DNA from: Bdellovibrio sp. SKB1291214
GTDB lineage: Bacteria; Bdellovibrionota; Bdellovibrionia; Bdellovibrionales; Bdellovibrionaceae
Reading direction: 5' to 3'
Length of the DNA: 64,000 nucleotides
NCBI RefSeq assembly: GCF_002209355.2
Contig: NZ_CP106855.1
Span: 2,976,001 to 3,040,000, forward strand
Shown here: positions 36,095 through 44,279 of the stretch, in pieces
Numbering within the stretch: the first letter of the stretch is position 1
Layout: each line of letters opens with the position of its first letter
The notes under the pieces: model-generated
What the model saw: the letters and a program-made list of their open reading frames with translations, nothing else
Told to the model about the DNA's origin: nothing
The model's database searches: none
Program-made: the position numbers and the translations under genes

Positions 36095-37117
36095 CTAAAA
36101 GTTCAAACCGTCTAAACGTTTAGCTTTAGTAATTTTATAATAAATCATTCGTTTAATTATCGAGTCACGGCGAAACACCATCTTGTCAATACCATCAGCT
36201 AACAAGCGCTTATTGGACCACTGTCCATTGCGATACTCTGACACCATCAAATTCGCTGGTACGACATTGTAATCTTTCGCGATCTTCTTCGTATCTTGTT
36301 CTAAAGAGTATTTGATGATTCTGACAGACCTTAATCTCACGATAGTCTGCCCTCCCCCCACAGATGGAAGCTTTCTTAAAAATGTATCTAAGTTTGGAAT
36401 AGACTCTCCGGTTGAAGGCTGAGTCATGTTGAGTTTTGATAGTATTTCGTTGCCAACAGGTTGCAAGTTATCGCCAGCATTGATTGATATTGAACCAATG
36501 TATATTGGACTTCTTGGTGGAGTCGACATATTGATAGTTCCATTGACTACCGGCCGAATACGACTTGGAGTATCGTACATCAGAACATTTCCATCCTTCC
36601 AAAAACCAGGGCGTCCACCATTTTTTTCATTGGTCATCCAGGTGCGATTCTTTTTTGCGCTAAAGGCAAGATCGGCAGGGATGTTTGGGTTTCCAGGATC
36701 TTTTCCCACATCATAGGCCCATACCGGATCGTAGTTTAACAAAGCCCCGTCTGCCGGATTTTGGGTCATCACGATAAATTCGGTGCTTTTCGTTGCCAAA
36801 GAAAGAGTAAATTCACGACTTAATGTCCCCGTCAGAGTGTTTTCAGTGACATCAGGTATGTAATCGTAAAAGTTGTTAGCGTTATCATCCAAAATTTTCA
36901 GATTGTTATAAGAAACTTCCACACCGGCTAAGTCTTTATAAACAATACGCTCGGCCTGATTCTGATCAATTGAATCATCTAATTGTTTAACAAGCTTATC
37001 CTGCTCTTTTGCCATTTGAACTTGGACAGCAACAACAACAGAAATCACGACCGCAGATAATCCTATCCCGATCACTAATTCTGGAATTGTAAGACCCTTT
37101 TGATTCTTAATCATCAT
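36095..37117 (-). CDS. PilW-like pseudopilin
   Basis: A 340-residue prepilin with the leader MMIKNQKG cleaved before LTIPELVIGIGLSAVVISVV; Glu lies at +5 of the mature protein, as required for assembly. The remaining protein is a large soluble domain with no recognised fold, typical of PilW, a minor pilin that helps initiate the filament. It overlaps the PilV-like gene by four bases (ATGA). The trio PilX-like, PilV-like, PilW-like is the usual set in type IV pilus minor-pilin operons. Confidence 0.78.
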   Translation of the reverse strand: MMIKNQKGLTIPELVIGIGLSAVVISVVVAVQVQMAKEQDKLVKQLDDSIDQNQAERIVYKDLAGVEVSYNNLKILDDNANNFYDYIPDVTENTLTGTLSREFTLSLATKSTEFIVMTQNPADGALLNYDPVWAYDVGKDPGNPNIPADLAFSAKKNRTWMTNEKNGGRPGFWKDGNVLMYDTPSRIRPVVNGTINMSTPPRSPIYIGSISINAGDNLQPVGNEILSKLNMTQPSTGESIPNLDTFLRKLPSVGGGQTIVRLRSVRIIKYSLEQDTKKIAKDYNVVPANLMVSEYRNGQWSNKRLLADGIDKMVFRRDSIIKRMIYYKITKAKRLDGLNF

Positions 37118-37572
37118 TTTGCGCTCACAACGAAATTGTAGTCTCTAAATTTTTCTGGCAGCCAACTTTTATGGGTCATTCGCAATGTCACCAGATAAAG
37201 ACCACGGTATTTTTCATAAGGCTGAATGATATAACCATATGTGCCCTCACATCGAGGGCATTCTCCTTTAGATGCAACCATCCCCACATCCCAAAGCATG
37301 GGCAGATTATTAATAGGAAGATAATCATCGATTTTCTGCTGATCATAATCAAAGTTGACCTGATAGTCCTGAACTCCCGCCTTGATATTCTCAGCAATAT
37401 CCGCAATCTGGCGATCGGTAGCCGATGCCATAACACTTTTCTTAGATGTATTTCTAAGAGAAATTAATCCCCCGGCAAATGTCATACCGATTACGGAAAT
37501 TAATCCGAGCGCGACAAGAGATTCGATGATACCTTGTCCTTTTTTATTTGCTATTAATAACTTTTTAATCAT
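37114..37572 (-). CDS. PilV-like pseudopilin
   Basis: A 152-residue prepilin. Leader MIKKLLIANKKG, cleavage before QGIIESLVALGLISVIGMTF; Glu at +5 is present. The short C-terminal globular domain has a CPRCEGTYG Cys pair that could bind metal or form a disulfide. The start overlaps the stop of the giant upstream gene (ATGA). Similarity to PilV/GspI-type minor pilins is by position and leader, not by the globular part. Confidence 0.78.
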   Translation of the reverse strand: MIKKLLIANKKGQGIIESLVALGLISVIGMTFAGGLISLRNTSKKSVMASATDRQIADIAENIKAGVQDYQVNFDYDQQKIDDYLPINNLPMLWDVGMVASKGECPRCEGTYGYIIQPYEKYRGLYLVTLRMTHKSWLPEKFRDYNFVVSAK

Positions 37573-40500
37573 ATGCCGGCCCCTTCCCTAGCTTGCTCAA
37601 CCACGTAGTAGTGGTAGATACGGCGCTTACATGTCGGAACTGTTTGTGTTGCACCAGGCGGGATACCACAATCAGGATCCACAGCCGTCCATTTAAATGG
37701 ATCGGCCTTAGCGCGTAAGCTGATTACGTTACAAGCCATGCGATCAGCGGTCTCTTGGATAGATGGCATTGGATGCCAAATCGGAGATGGTAATTTATCA
37801 CACTTAGCAACATTGGTTGGTTCTGTATATGGGGCAAGAATTAAGCGACTTCTTAGTTCTGGTGTCGCCTGTGGCCAATAGATACTACTCCAAACAATTC
37901 CGGCCTTAATAGCTTCAGGGGCTACTCTCATATTTTTACCTATGATAAAGGTACCAATAATTCGAAGTGGCTGAGTGCGCGTTTCGATTGTCAGATTGTC
38001 ACATGTATAAAAACCTGTGACGAAAGTTACATCTTTCGTGATGATACAATTTTTCACAATTGAAAAAACACCGAACTTAGTATCATTCGAAGTCCATTTT
38101 TTCTCTGCCAAAATTGGATCTGTTGTCACACTACCTGTCACACCAGCGAAATTCCAAGACTTCCTAGTGTTCGAAGAGAAGCTTACCCCCCAGTTTGCAG
38201 CACCGAATGATTGAGAGTTGATCATATTATAATACTCTTCACAGCGAGCCGCCATGTCCGCAGACTGATCATCTTCAGTACCTGCGGTACCCGAAGTTGC
38301 TGACAACATTGTTGGACGAGTAATACGACCCGACGAATCTACGGTAAAATTCAAGAAACCAGTTAAGTGATTTGCATCCGCCGTGGAACGGATTGGCTGA
38401 CTGTTATAGTAAGTTCCATCGTACATTTTAAAACGTACATAAAACTTACTGATGCGGTTGCCTTTACTATCAATTAGATTCTGAAAATCATCTGACGTGA
38501 TCTCCACGTCGATACGATCTTTATACTCTTTACCTGACCAGCTATAAACTTTATTTAAGTCTACTGCAATTTCGGGAGGAGCATTTTTTGCTTTTTCATA
38601 AGCACTTTGGTAAGTAGATAAAGATTCAATTACCTTCTGCGCATCCTTTATGCTTGCTGTATTAGTATTGTCTGCCTTTTCAAGGGCATCTCTTTGATCT
38701 TGCCATTTCTTCAATGTCGCTTTTGCAGTGGCCAATTCAGCTTTTAATTTATCCACTTCTGCTTGACTGTACCAACCGCCTGAAGGAGGTGTGACAGTTT
38801 CTGAAGGCGATGCTGTAGCCGTTGGTGTCGGTGCTACTGTTGCAGTTGGGGAAATTGTTGGAGAAACTGTTGCTGTAGGAGAAGCCGTCGCTGTGGCTGT
38901 GGCTGTTGCTGAAGCTGTTGCTGTAGCGGTCGGAGTCACCGTTGGTTTAACGACCACTTCCGGTTCTTTCTCTCTATTCAAAGCTATGTCCAATTTATCT
39001 TGGACCTTATCGACTTCCGTTTGGGCTGCTTGAATTTTGGAACTTAAAACAGCTAACTCAGCAGTATTTTCACGAGAAATAGTTGAGCTCTCCGAAATTA
39101 TCTTTTGCTGTTTAATTATTTCATTCTTATTGTTTGAATAAAGCTGGTCATTTAAAACCGGTGGTTTCAAAGAAAAGGAGCCGTTCTTTGTCATCTCCAT
39201 GCTGAAAGTTTTCTTTTCGTCTCCGTCACCATATCCAAATTCAACGCTTGCAATTGCACCCGTCAATTTACCATTGTTATTAACCGAATAATTAACAACT
39301 TCTTTCCATGCATTACCACTCTTTGAATAGGTCGTTGGCGCAGGCAACGCATTCTTTTGAGCATAAAATGTATTGTAGTTCGTCAGATTAATACGATAAC
39401 GTGAATACGCTTCGTTTCCATCAGACGAATCTTGCAACGCAGCTTTTACATTGGATGCTTCCATTGAATCAAGCTCTGTACTTTTTAAATTTAAGTTCGC
39501 ACAAATCTCATTTAGGTTATACTCGTTACCGTTTGAGCCAGAAGATGCACCCGACAATACGTCCAAACCTAAATCTCGAAGACCGTCATTTTCAATGCCT
39601 CGTAAAAATCCGCCAAATACACGAGAGTCTGCCCAAAAACGATCTGGCAAAGCCCCCTGCGATACTGGTGCGTAAGGTGAGTTGTCTGGGTTTAAAATCC
39701 ATCCATTTCCCATGTAAACTCTATCTGCAAATGTCGTTGCAGAATAGTTGGATGTGGAAGCATTTCCGGTATCTTTCGCCAGATAAATATTACCGTTCAC
39801 GAAGACAGGACTTTTGAACACCATACCGGCACTTGTACCGATAGTTTTTTTATCTGGATATTTGTGAAACATGACATCGCCCGCCTTCACTTGCGAGGCC
39901 ATCCAGTCCTTATCCATATGCAAATCGCCAGGTAAAACCAATGCAAATGAGCCTAATTCACGCGGATAAATTGCGAGCCGCGAAGTCACAGAAATCGGTT
40001 CACTACCGATTTGGATCACGACACCACCACTATCGATTAAGGACACCTTTGCAACGACGTAAACTTCACGACCTGCCTTGGGCAAGTAACCGGAATTTTC
40101 AGGTCTGCTAATGGTAACAGAGATCCCTTTGACTGGAATTTCTTTCCCAGTCATCTCATCCACAACTCGTTTTAAACTATTCACCACCGGAAATAGAGGA
40201 TGGGCCGACGAAACCGGAAACTTAAGAGTTCGCTGAATGGTATCAAGGCGAAGTGTGCTCAAACTGTCGTACGGACCAATACTGGTGCCAGCCGCGACCA
40301 TAGCTTGCAGAGATTGAAGCTGCTCATCCGACATTACCAATCGCTCCACATTACCAGCATGCTTCCAGTCACAACTTGTCGTATTCTGCAAAAGTGTATT
40401 ATCATCAAAGCAATACTTTTGACGGATCCCAAAAACCACATAGTCAAGAGCGCTGTTCACGGCAAACTTTAAATTGACGACGTTCTTGGTTTTAACGATT

Positions 40501-40619
40501 TGTTTTCTTTGGGCAATAACGTATGTCGACAAGAAGTAAAAGCTGATACTCATCACAGCGATGGCTGTAAGTACTTGAAGAATAGCATTACCCTTCGTAT
40601 TTCCTTTATACCTAAACAT
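37569..40619 (-). CDS. Giant PilX-like pilus-associated protein with coiled coils and Thr/Ala/Pro linker
   Basis: A 1016-residue protein from ATG 40619; upstream in-frame residues lack the leader. The leader MFRYKGNTKG precedes NAILQVLTAIAVMSISFYFL; the +5 residue is Gln, so the canonical Glu is missing, which is common for PilX/GspK-type proteins. The soluble domain contains YPRELGSFALVLPGDL near residue 230 and FKSPVFVNGNIYL near 285. Around 530-600 a coiled-coil stretch precedes a Thr/Ala/Pro/Ser-rich linker (ATASATATATATA), then a second coiled coil. The C-terminal domain has several Cys. At about 1000 residues it is much larger than normal PilX (under 200). A paralogue starts at 62386. 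Confidence 0.75.
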   Translation of the reverse strand: MFRYKGNTKGNAILQVLTAIAVMSISFYFLSTYVIAQRKQIVKTKNVVNLKFAVNSALDYVVFGIRQKYCFDDNTLLQNTTSCDWKHAGNVERLVMSDEQLQSLQAMVAAGTSIGPYDSLSTLRLDTIQRTLKFPVSSAHPLFPVVNSLKRVVDEMTGKEIPVKGISVTISRPENSGYLPKAGREVYVVAKVSLIDSGGVVIQIGSEPISVTSRLAIYPRELGSFALVLPGDLHMDKDWMASQVKAGDVMFHKYPDKKTIGTSAGMVFKSPVFVNGNIYLAKDTGNASTSNYSATTFADRVYMGNGWILNPDNSPYAPVSQGALPDRFWADSRVFGGFLRGIENDGLRDLGLDVLSGASSGSNGNEYNLNEICANLNLKSTELDSMEASNVKAALQDSSDGNEAYSRYRINLTNYNTFYAQKNALPAPTTYSKSGNAWKEVVNYSVNNNGKLTGAIASVEFGYGDGDEKKTFSMEMTKNGSFSLKPPVLNDQLYSNNKNEIIKQQKIISESSTISRENTAELAVLSSKIQAAQTEVDKVQDKLDIALNREKEPEVVVKPTVTPTATATASATATATATASPTATVSPTISPTATVAPTPTATASPSETVTPPSGGWYSQAEVDKLKAELATAKATLKKWQDQRDALEKADNTNTASIKDAQKVIESLSTYQSAYEKAKNAPPEIAVDLNKVYSWSGKEYKDRIDVEITSDDFQNLIDSKGNRISKFYVRFKMYDGTYYNSQPIRSTADANHLTGFLNFTVDSSGRITRPTMLSATSGTAGTEDDQSADMAARCEEYYNMINSQSFGAANWGVSFSSNTRKSWNFAGVTGSVTTDPILAEKKWTSNDTKFGVFSIVKNCIITKDVTFVTGFYTCDNLTIETRTQPLRIIGTFIIGKNMRVAPEAIKAGIVWSSIYWPQATPELRSRLILAPYTEPTNVAKCDKLPSPIWHPMPSIQETADRMACNVISLRAKADPFKWTAVDPDCGIPPGATQTVPTCKRRIYHYYVVEQAREGAGI
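38791..38950 (-). repeat. Low-complexity Thr/Ala/Pro-coding tract in the giant pilus protein
   Basis: On the coding strand this is a run of ACN/GCN and CCN codons (for example GCA ACA GCC ACA GCC ACA) that gives alternating Thr-Ala and Pro-Thr. It is imperfect in unit length and sequence and lies inside the coding frame. Such tracts can change length by slipped-strand pairing in steps of three bases or six bases, so the linker may vary between strains. Confidence 0.7.
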
Positions 40620-40729
40620 ACCGATGGTTTCCTTGTTATGAGTTCTTATCGGCAAAGAACTCACGAAACCTTACGGAGCAATTCGATTATTTCGAGGAAA
40701 TCTAGATAATTAGATAGGCTTCATGACTA

Positions 40730-40759
40730 TAAAAATGCCACAAAAGTGAACTTTGTGGC
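40730..40759 (-). terminator. Terminator of the zinc exporter gene
   Basis: An eight-base stem, GCCACAAA (40737-40744) and TTTGTGGC (40752-40759), with a seven-base loop, followed on the minus strand by ATTTTTAT. Reading leftward it lies about forty bases after the stop of the CDF gene and fits a rho-independent terminator. It also lies upstream of the giant pilus operon. Confidence 0.75.
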
Positions 40760-40799
40760 TCAACTTAGTACAGATCCAAGGTCGGGTCGTTTAATCTAT

Positions 40800-41738
40800 T
40801 TAAGAATGCTGAGGGTCTAAACATGAGACACCCGTTAGCTCTGTCTCAATAGTGGCCTCGACAATTCCAAAGTTTTTCACGCGTTTTTTTATTTCGTTCT
40901 TTACGTTTTGCATATCGGAAGTATTCGCTTCACTTTTCAAAACAACATGCGCGGTATAAACATGGTTTTCACCGTCAAGGGACCAAAGGTGCGAATGGTG
41001 AACATCGACGACCATCGGAATCTTTTTGATCTCTTCAGAAACAACCTCGGCGGAAGCCCCGGTTGGAGAAGCCATTAAGAACACCTTCATGGCTTCACGA
41101 AGATTTTTGAAAACATTGAATAAGATCCACAATGACAATGCCACGGCAAGGCCCGCATCGACTTGTGGGATGTCCCAAAACTTCATGACCAAGGCTCCGA
41201 ATAAAACCAAAACCCAACCTAGAACATCTTCAATCATGTGCCACATGAGCATCCGCTCATTCAACGAAGTCCCTTTAGAAACTCGGAGTGCCGCAAATCC
41301 ATTTATTGCCACACCCATAACCGCTAATACTAACATTCCGTTAGCATGAACGGGCTGCGGGTTTAACAGGCGCGGAACTGCTTCCACTAAAATAAAAACA
41401 GAACCGATGATCAGTACCATCCCCGTGATGACCGCACCCAAAACAGAAAAGCGACGATATCCATATGAAAACTTTTGATCACTCGATTTATGAGAAACTT
41501 TCTCCATCACGATAGCAATGATCATCGCTAATGCATCTCCGAAATCATGAAGAGCATCACTCATAATCGCTACAGAATTAGTCAAGTAACCACCCACCAA
41601 TTCAACTAATGCAAACCCCAGGTTGAGAACAAAGGCGAAGCGCATGCGACCGATAACGGCTCCATGGCTATGATGGTGATGATGCCCGCCGCTATGACTG
41701 TGATGATGATGGTGATGTTCATTACTCATGCGCTCCAT
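40800..41738 (-). CDS. Cation diffusion facilitator (zinc efflux, CzcD/ZitB-like)
   Basis: A 312-residue inner membrane exporter; a start at the fourth codon (41729) is equally possible. The N-terminus is a His-rich tail with about a dozen histidines, useful as a zinc buffer. The transport core follows: RMRFAFVLNLGFALVELVGG, then the metal site SVAIMSDALHDFGDALAMII (Asp/His of helix 2), helix 4-5 region, MLMWHMIEDVLGWVLVLFGA with the His/Asp site of helix 5, and a C-terminal cytoplasmic domain (VVDVHHSHLWSLDGENHVYT). Six helices are expected. The cargo is most likely Zn2+, possibly Co2+ or Cd2+. Confidence 0.9.
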   Translation of the reverse strand: MERMSNEHHHHHHSHSGGHHHHHSHGAVIGRMRFAFVLNLGFALVELVGGYLTNSVAIMSDALHDFGDALAMIIAIVMEKVSHKSSDQKFSYGYRRFSVLGAVITGMVLIIGSVFILVEAVPRLLNPQPVHANGMLVLAVMGVAINGFAALRVSKGTSLNERMLMWHMIEDVLGWVLVLFGALVMKFWDIPQVDAGLAVALSLWILFNVFKNLREAMKVFLMASPTGASAEVVSEEIKKIPMVVDVHHSHLWSLDGENHVYTAHVVLKSEANTSDMQNVKNEIKKRVKNFGIVEATIETELTGVSCLDPQHS

Positions 41739-41786
41739 TAGAGCCGTTTATTGACCGACTTTCAAGCTCATGATAGCCCTTTGCAC

Positions 41787-42716
41787 ATGATGACACGCAC
41801 TCAATACAAGAAACTTGCATTTGGCCTTTTAGTTTACACAATCCTCGTGATTTTATGGGGTGCTTGGGTGCGCATCTCTCACTCGGGAGACGGCTGTGGA
41901 GACACTTGGCCCTTGTGTCACGGGCAATTAATCCCCGAAGCTCAACGCGGAAAAACTTGGGTTGAGTACGGCCATCGCCTCATGTCTGGGATCTATGGTT
42001 TTGTTGTGATCTATTTCTTCTGGATGGCTCGCAAACTCTACCCTGTTGGTCACTTTGCTCGCAAAGCTGCTGTAGCTGCACTGATTTTCATGATCACCGA
42101 GGCTTTGCTAGGCGCCAAGCTTGTTCTTTTTAAACTGGTGACGACGAACGATACGCCTTACCGTGCTTTCGTCATGGCACTTCATCAGGTGAATTCATTT
42201 ATGTTAACAGGTGCAGTCGCTTTAGCTTACGCGGCAGCGGCTTTAAATGACACCACTCCGGCTCCCCTTGCGAACTACAAAAAGTATAAACTACTTCCAT
42301 GGGTCATCGTGATCTTGGGTACAACAGGTGCGTGGGCGGCACTTTCTAATTCCCTCTTTCCCACCGATAATATTTTAGAAGGACTACTGGCGGATCTTTC
42401 CTCCGAATCCCATTACCTAATTCGCTTGCGCGGTCTGCACCCTGTTCTGGCTGTTTTAGGTGCCGGCAGTATGGCTTTATTTTTCTGGTTAAAAGCACAA
42501 ACGACGGAAAACCCTTTGCTGCAAAAAAAATCAGTGCAAATGGCGGGTATTTTAATTGTGCAAATTCTGTTCGGGATGAGTACGTTATTTTTGCATGCGC
42601 CCACTTGGATGAAAATCACTCACCTGTGCCTGGCACAAGTGATCTGGGTCATTTTGCTTCAATGGCTCTTCTTTACGAGAAATCCGACATCGTCGCCCGC
42701 GCAGCAGGCAACTTAG
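41787..42716 (+). CDS. ctaA: Haem A synthase (COX15/CtaA)
   Basis: About 309 residues with eight transmembrane helices. The conserved histidines that carry the haem are visible: EYGHRLMSGIYGF, ALHQVNSFMLTGA, LRGLHPVLAVLGAG and ITHLCLAQVIW, two in each half. A GDTWPLCHGQLIP segment is typical of the family N-terminal half. It oxidises haem O to haem A for an aa3-type cytochrome oxidase. The true start could be TTG at 41751 or ATG at 41787 or 41790; the short form begins directly before helix 1 as in relatives. The final codons overlap the LON-domain gene by four bases. Confidence 0.88.
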   Translation: MMTRTQYKKLAFGLLVYTILVILWGAWVRISHSGDGCGDTWPLCHGQLIPEAQRGKTWVEYGHRLMSGIYGFVVIYFFWMARKLYPVGHFARKAAVAALIFMITEALLGAKLVLFKLVTTNDTPYRAFVMALHQVNSFMLTGAVALAYAAAALNDTTPAPLANYKKYKLLPWVIVILGTTGAWAALSNSLFPTDNILEGLLADLSSESHYLIRLRGLHPVLAVLGAGSMALFFWLKAQTTENPLLQKKSVQMAGILIVQILFGMSTLFLHAPTWMKITHLCLAQVIWVILLQWLFFTRNPTSSPAQQAT

Positions 42717-43330
42717 GTTGTCAGCTCATTTGACTCTGTAAGACGGTGGAGGAAATCCACCTTTTCGTTGATGTCGTTATATTCCAAAACCATCTGCTGC
42801 AAATCGTAGTCGCGCACCATGTAAGACGCAAAAGCTCCGACAACTTCTTCAGGCAGATTTAAATTTCGAACAAACATGTCTCTTTGCGCTGGATCTGGAA
42901 TATGAGTATGAATCCAGCGTAAAAGAACTTTATGAAGTGATTGCAAGCGGACCAAATGCTGCGGATCTACAATCGTCTGTTCTGGGATAATATCAGCCTC
43001 ACACACAATGTAAGGCGTCTTATAGTCGATTGTATGTTTTAAACGTAACTTGCCTTGTCCCTGCAAAAAGACCAGAAGAGTTCCATTAACTCGCTCCTCG
43101 ATGATTTGTACGTATCCATAGCCAGCAACTTCTCTGACAAACGGTACTGGTTCTCCGGGAGGAACTGGCGCCACTTTCGAAGGATCTTCGATATATCCCA
43201 TGGCGATGGGCTTATTGTGAGCTACGGCATTTTTCACCATAGTCAAATAGCGAGGTTCAAAGATATTTAGGGGTTTGGTCGTATGCGGAAACAGAGTCAC
43301 ATTGACCAAAGGAAACAAAAATACTTCCAT
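42713..43330 (-). CDS. LON substrate-binding domain protein
   Basis: A 205-residue stand-alone LON N-terminal domain protein: MEVFLFPLVNVTLFPHTTKP, then LNIFEPRYLTMVKNAVAH and GYVQIIEERVNGTLLVFLQG. It lacks the AAA and protease parts of Lon. Such proteins are widespread but poorly understood; some assist proteolysis. A downstream HLVRLQSLHKVLLRWIHTHI helix forms the helical bundle part. It starts about 57 bases from the divergent DCC gene. Confidence 0.87.
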   Translation of the reverse strand: MEVFLFPLVNVTLFPHTTKPLNIFEPRYLTMVKNAVAHNKPIAMGYIEDPSKVAPVPPGEPVPFVREVAGYGYVQIIEERVNGTLLVFLQGQGKLRLKHTIDYKTPYIVCEADIIPEQTIVDPQHLVRLQSLHKVLLRWIHTHIPDPAQRDMFVRNLNLPEEVVGAFASYMVRDYDLQQMVLEYNDINEKVDFLHRLTESNELTT

Positions 43331-43387
43331 GACTGAGGCCCCCCGCAGCTTGTTAATGTATTATAATGATTGTAGCCTAGGAATGCT

Positions 43388-43798
43388 ATGGAAAATGTAG
43401 ATGTTAAAATGAGAAAGGTCGTGTTTTTCGATGGTGTCTGCCATCTTTGTAATGGCTTTGTCGATGCTATCATTTCTCGCGACCCGCAACATCAGTTTCT
43501 CTTTGCACCACTCCAAGGAAGTACCGCGGAGGCACTTCTCTCTCCTAAGGACCGCGAAAACTTAGACACAGTGATCTACTATGAGGCAGGCAAGACCTAC
43601 TACCGCTCGTCAGCTGTTCTTAAAATTCTTTCGAGTTTAGGGGGAGGGTACAACTTGTCTCGTCTTGGATGGGTCATCCCTGGATTTTTACGAGACGTTC
43701 TTTACAAACAGATTGCGAACAATCGTTACACTTGGTTTGGTAAACGTGATTTCTGTCGTCTTCCACGTGCTGATGAACGTGCCTATCTTTTACCTTGA
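43388..43798 (+). CDS. DCC-family thiol oxidoreductase (DUF393)
   Basis: A 136-residue DUF393 protein. The family motif is VVFFDGVCHLCNGFVDAIIS: the D-G-x-C-x-x-C pattern that gives the family its name. The rest (SSAVLKILSSLGGGYNLSRL) is also typical. The ATG at 43388 adds ten or so residues before the start of the domain; an ATG at 43409 would give MRKVVFFDG. The family is linked to thiol redox chemistry, but its substrate is unknown. Its 3' end overlaps the convergent Nudix gene by about sixteen bases. Confidence 0.87.
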   Translation: MENVDVKMRKVVFFDGVCHLCNGFVDAIISRDPQHQFLFAPLQGSTAEALLSPKDRENLDTVIYYEAGKTYYRSSAVLKILSSLGGGYNLSRLGWVIPGFLRDVLYKQIANNRYTWFGKRDFCRLPRADERAYLLP

Positions 43799-44196
43799 AG
43801 CAGATCCACAAACGGCCTGTCGGCTGCTGACAACTCCTCTTTGACAATTTCTTCAGGCTTTAGCCACTTCATTGCATCATGCTCTGTTAAAGTGATGTGC
43901 ACATCACTGGTTATAGATTCATAAACACGCAAGCGGATTGTTTTCGTTGGATATGCAAAGTCTTGCTCGTCAATCAAGGCTCCGACGATGATCCTAATTC
44001 CTAGCTCCTCATCAATTTCACGGCGAAGAGCTTGTTCGGGAGACTCTGAAGGCTCGACCTTTCCGCCAGGAAACTCCCAAAATCCCGCTCCGCTTTGATC
44101 AGGGCCTCGACGCACTAGCAAAATGCGTTTTTCCGAGTCATTTTCTCTGCGAATGACCGCTGCCACTACCAAAACTGGCTTTTTTAGGTCCGACAT
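43783..44196 (-). CDS. Nudix hydrolase, MutT-like
   Basis: A 137-residue Nudix protein. The Nudix box around residues 42-64 has the full pattern G-x5-E-x7-R-E-x-x-E-E-L-G, starting at FPGGKVEPSESPE. KKPVLVVAAVIRRENDSEKR is the first strand. The FWEFPGGK segment and length suggest an 8-oxo-dGTP diphosphatase (MutT) type. It cleans the nucleotide pool of oxidised GTP or related nucleotides. Its 3' end overlaps that of the DCC gene. Confidence 0.85.
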   Translation of the reverse strand: MSDLKKPVLVVAAVIRRENDSEKRILLVRRGPDQSGAGFWEFPGGKVEPSESPEQALRREIDEELGIRIIVGALIDEQDFAYPTKTIRLRVYESITSDVHITLTEHDAMKWLKPEEIVKEELSAADRPFVDLLQGKR

Positions 44197-44279
44197 GAAA
44201 CTCTCCTTCGAGGAACCCTCAGCATAAATCAGATTTGCTGCTTCCTAAAACTAAAAAGATGCTGCTAATATAATTCTTT

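Noticed and set aside
38791-38950. Possible CRISPR-like repeat tract
   Set aside because: Units are short, imperfect, codon-based and without spacers; it is inside a coding frame.
38791-39033. Val/Ala/Gly-rich open frame opposite the Thr/Ala/Pro linker
   Set aside because: It is the mirror of the low-complexity tract in the giant pilus gene; periodic codons give open frames on both strands.
41650-41729. His-run that resembles an affinity tag
   Set aside because: It is the natural His-rich N-terminus of a cation diffusion facilitator, not an engineered tag.
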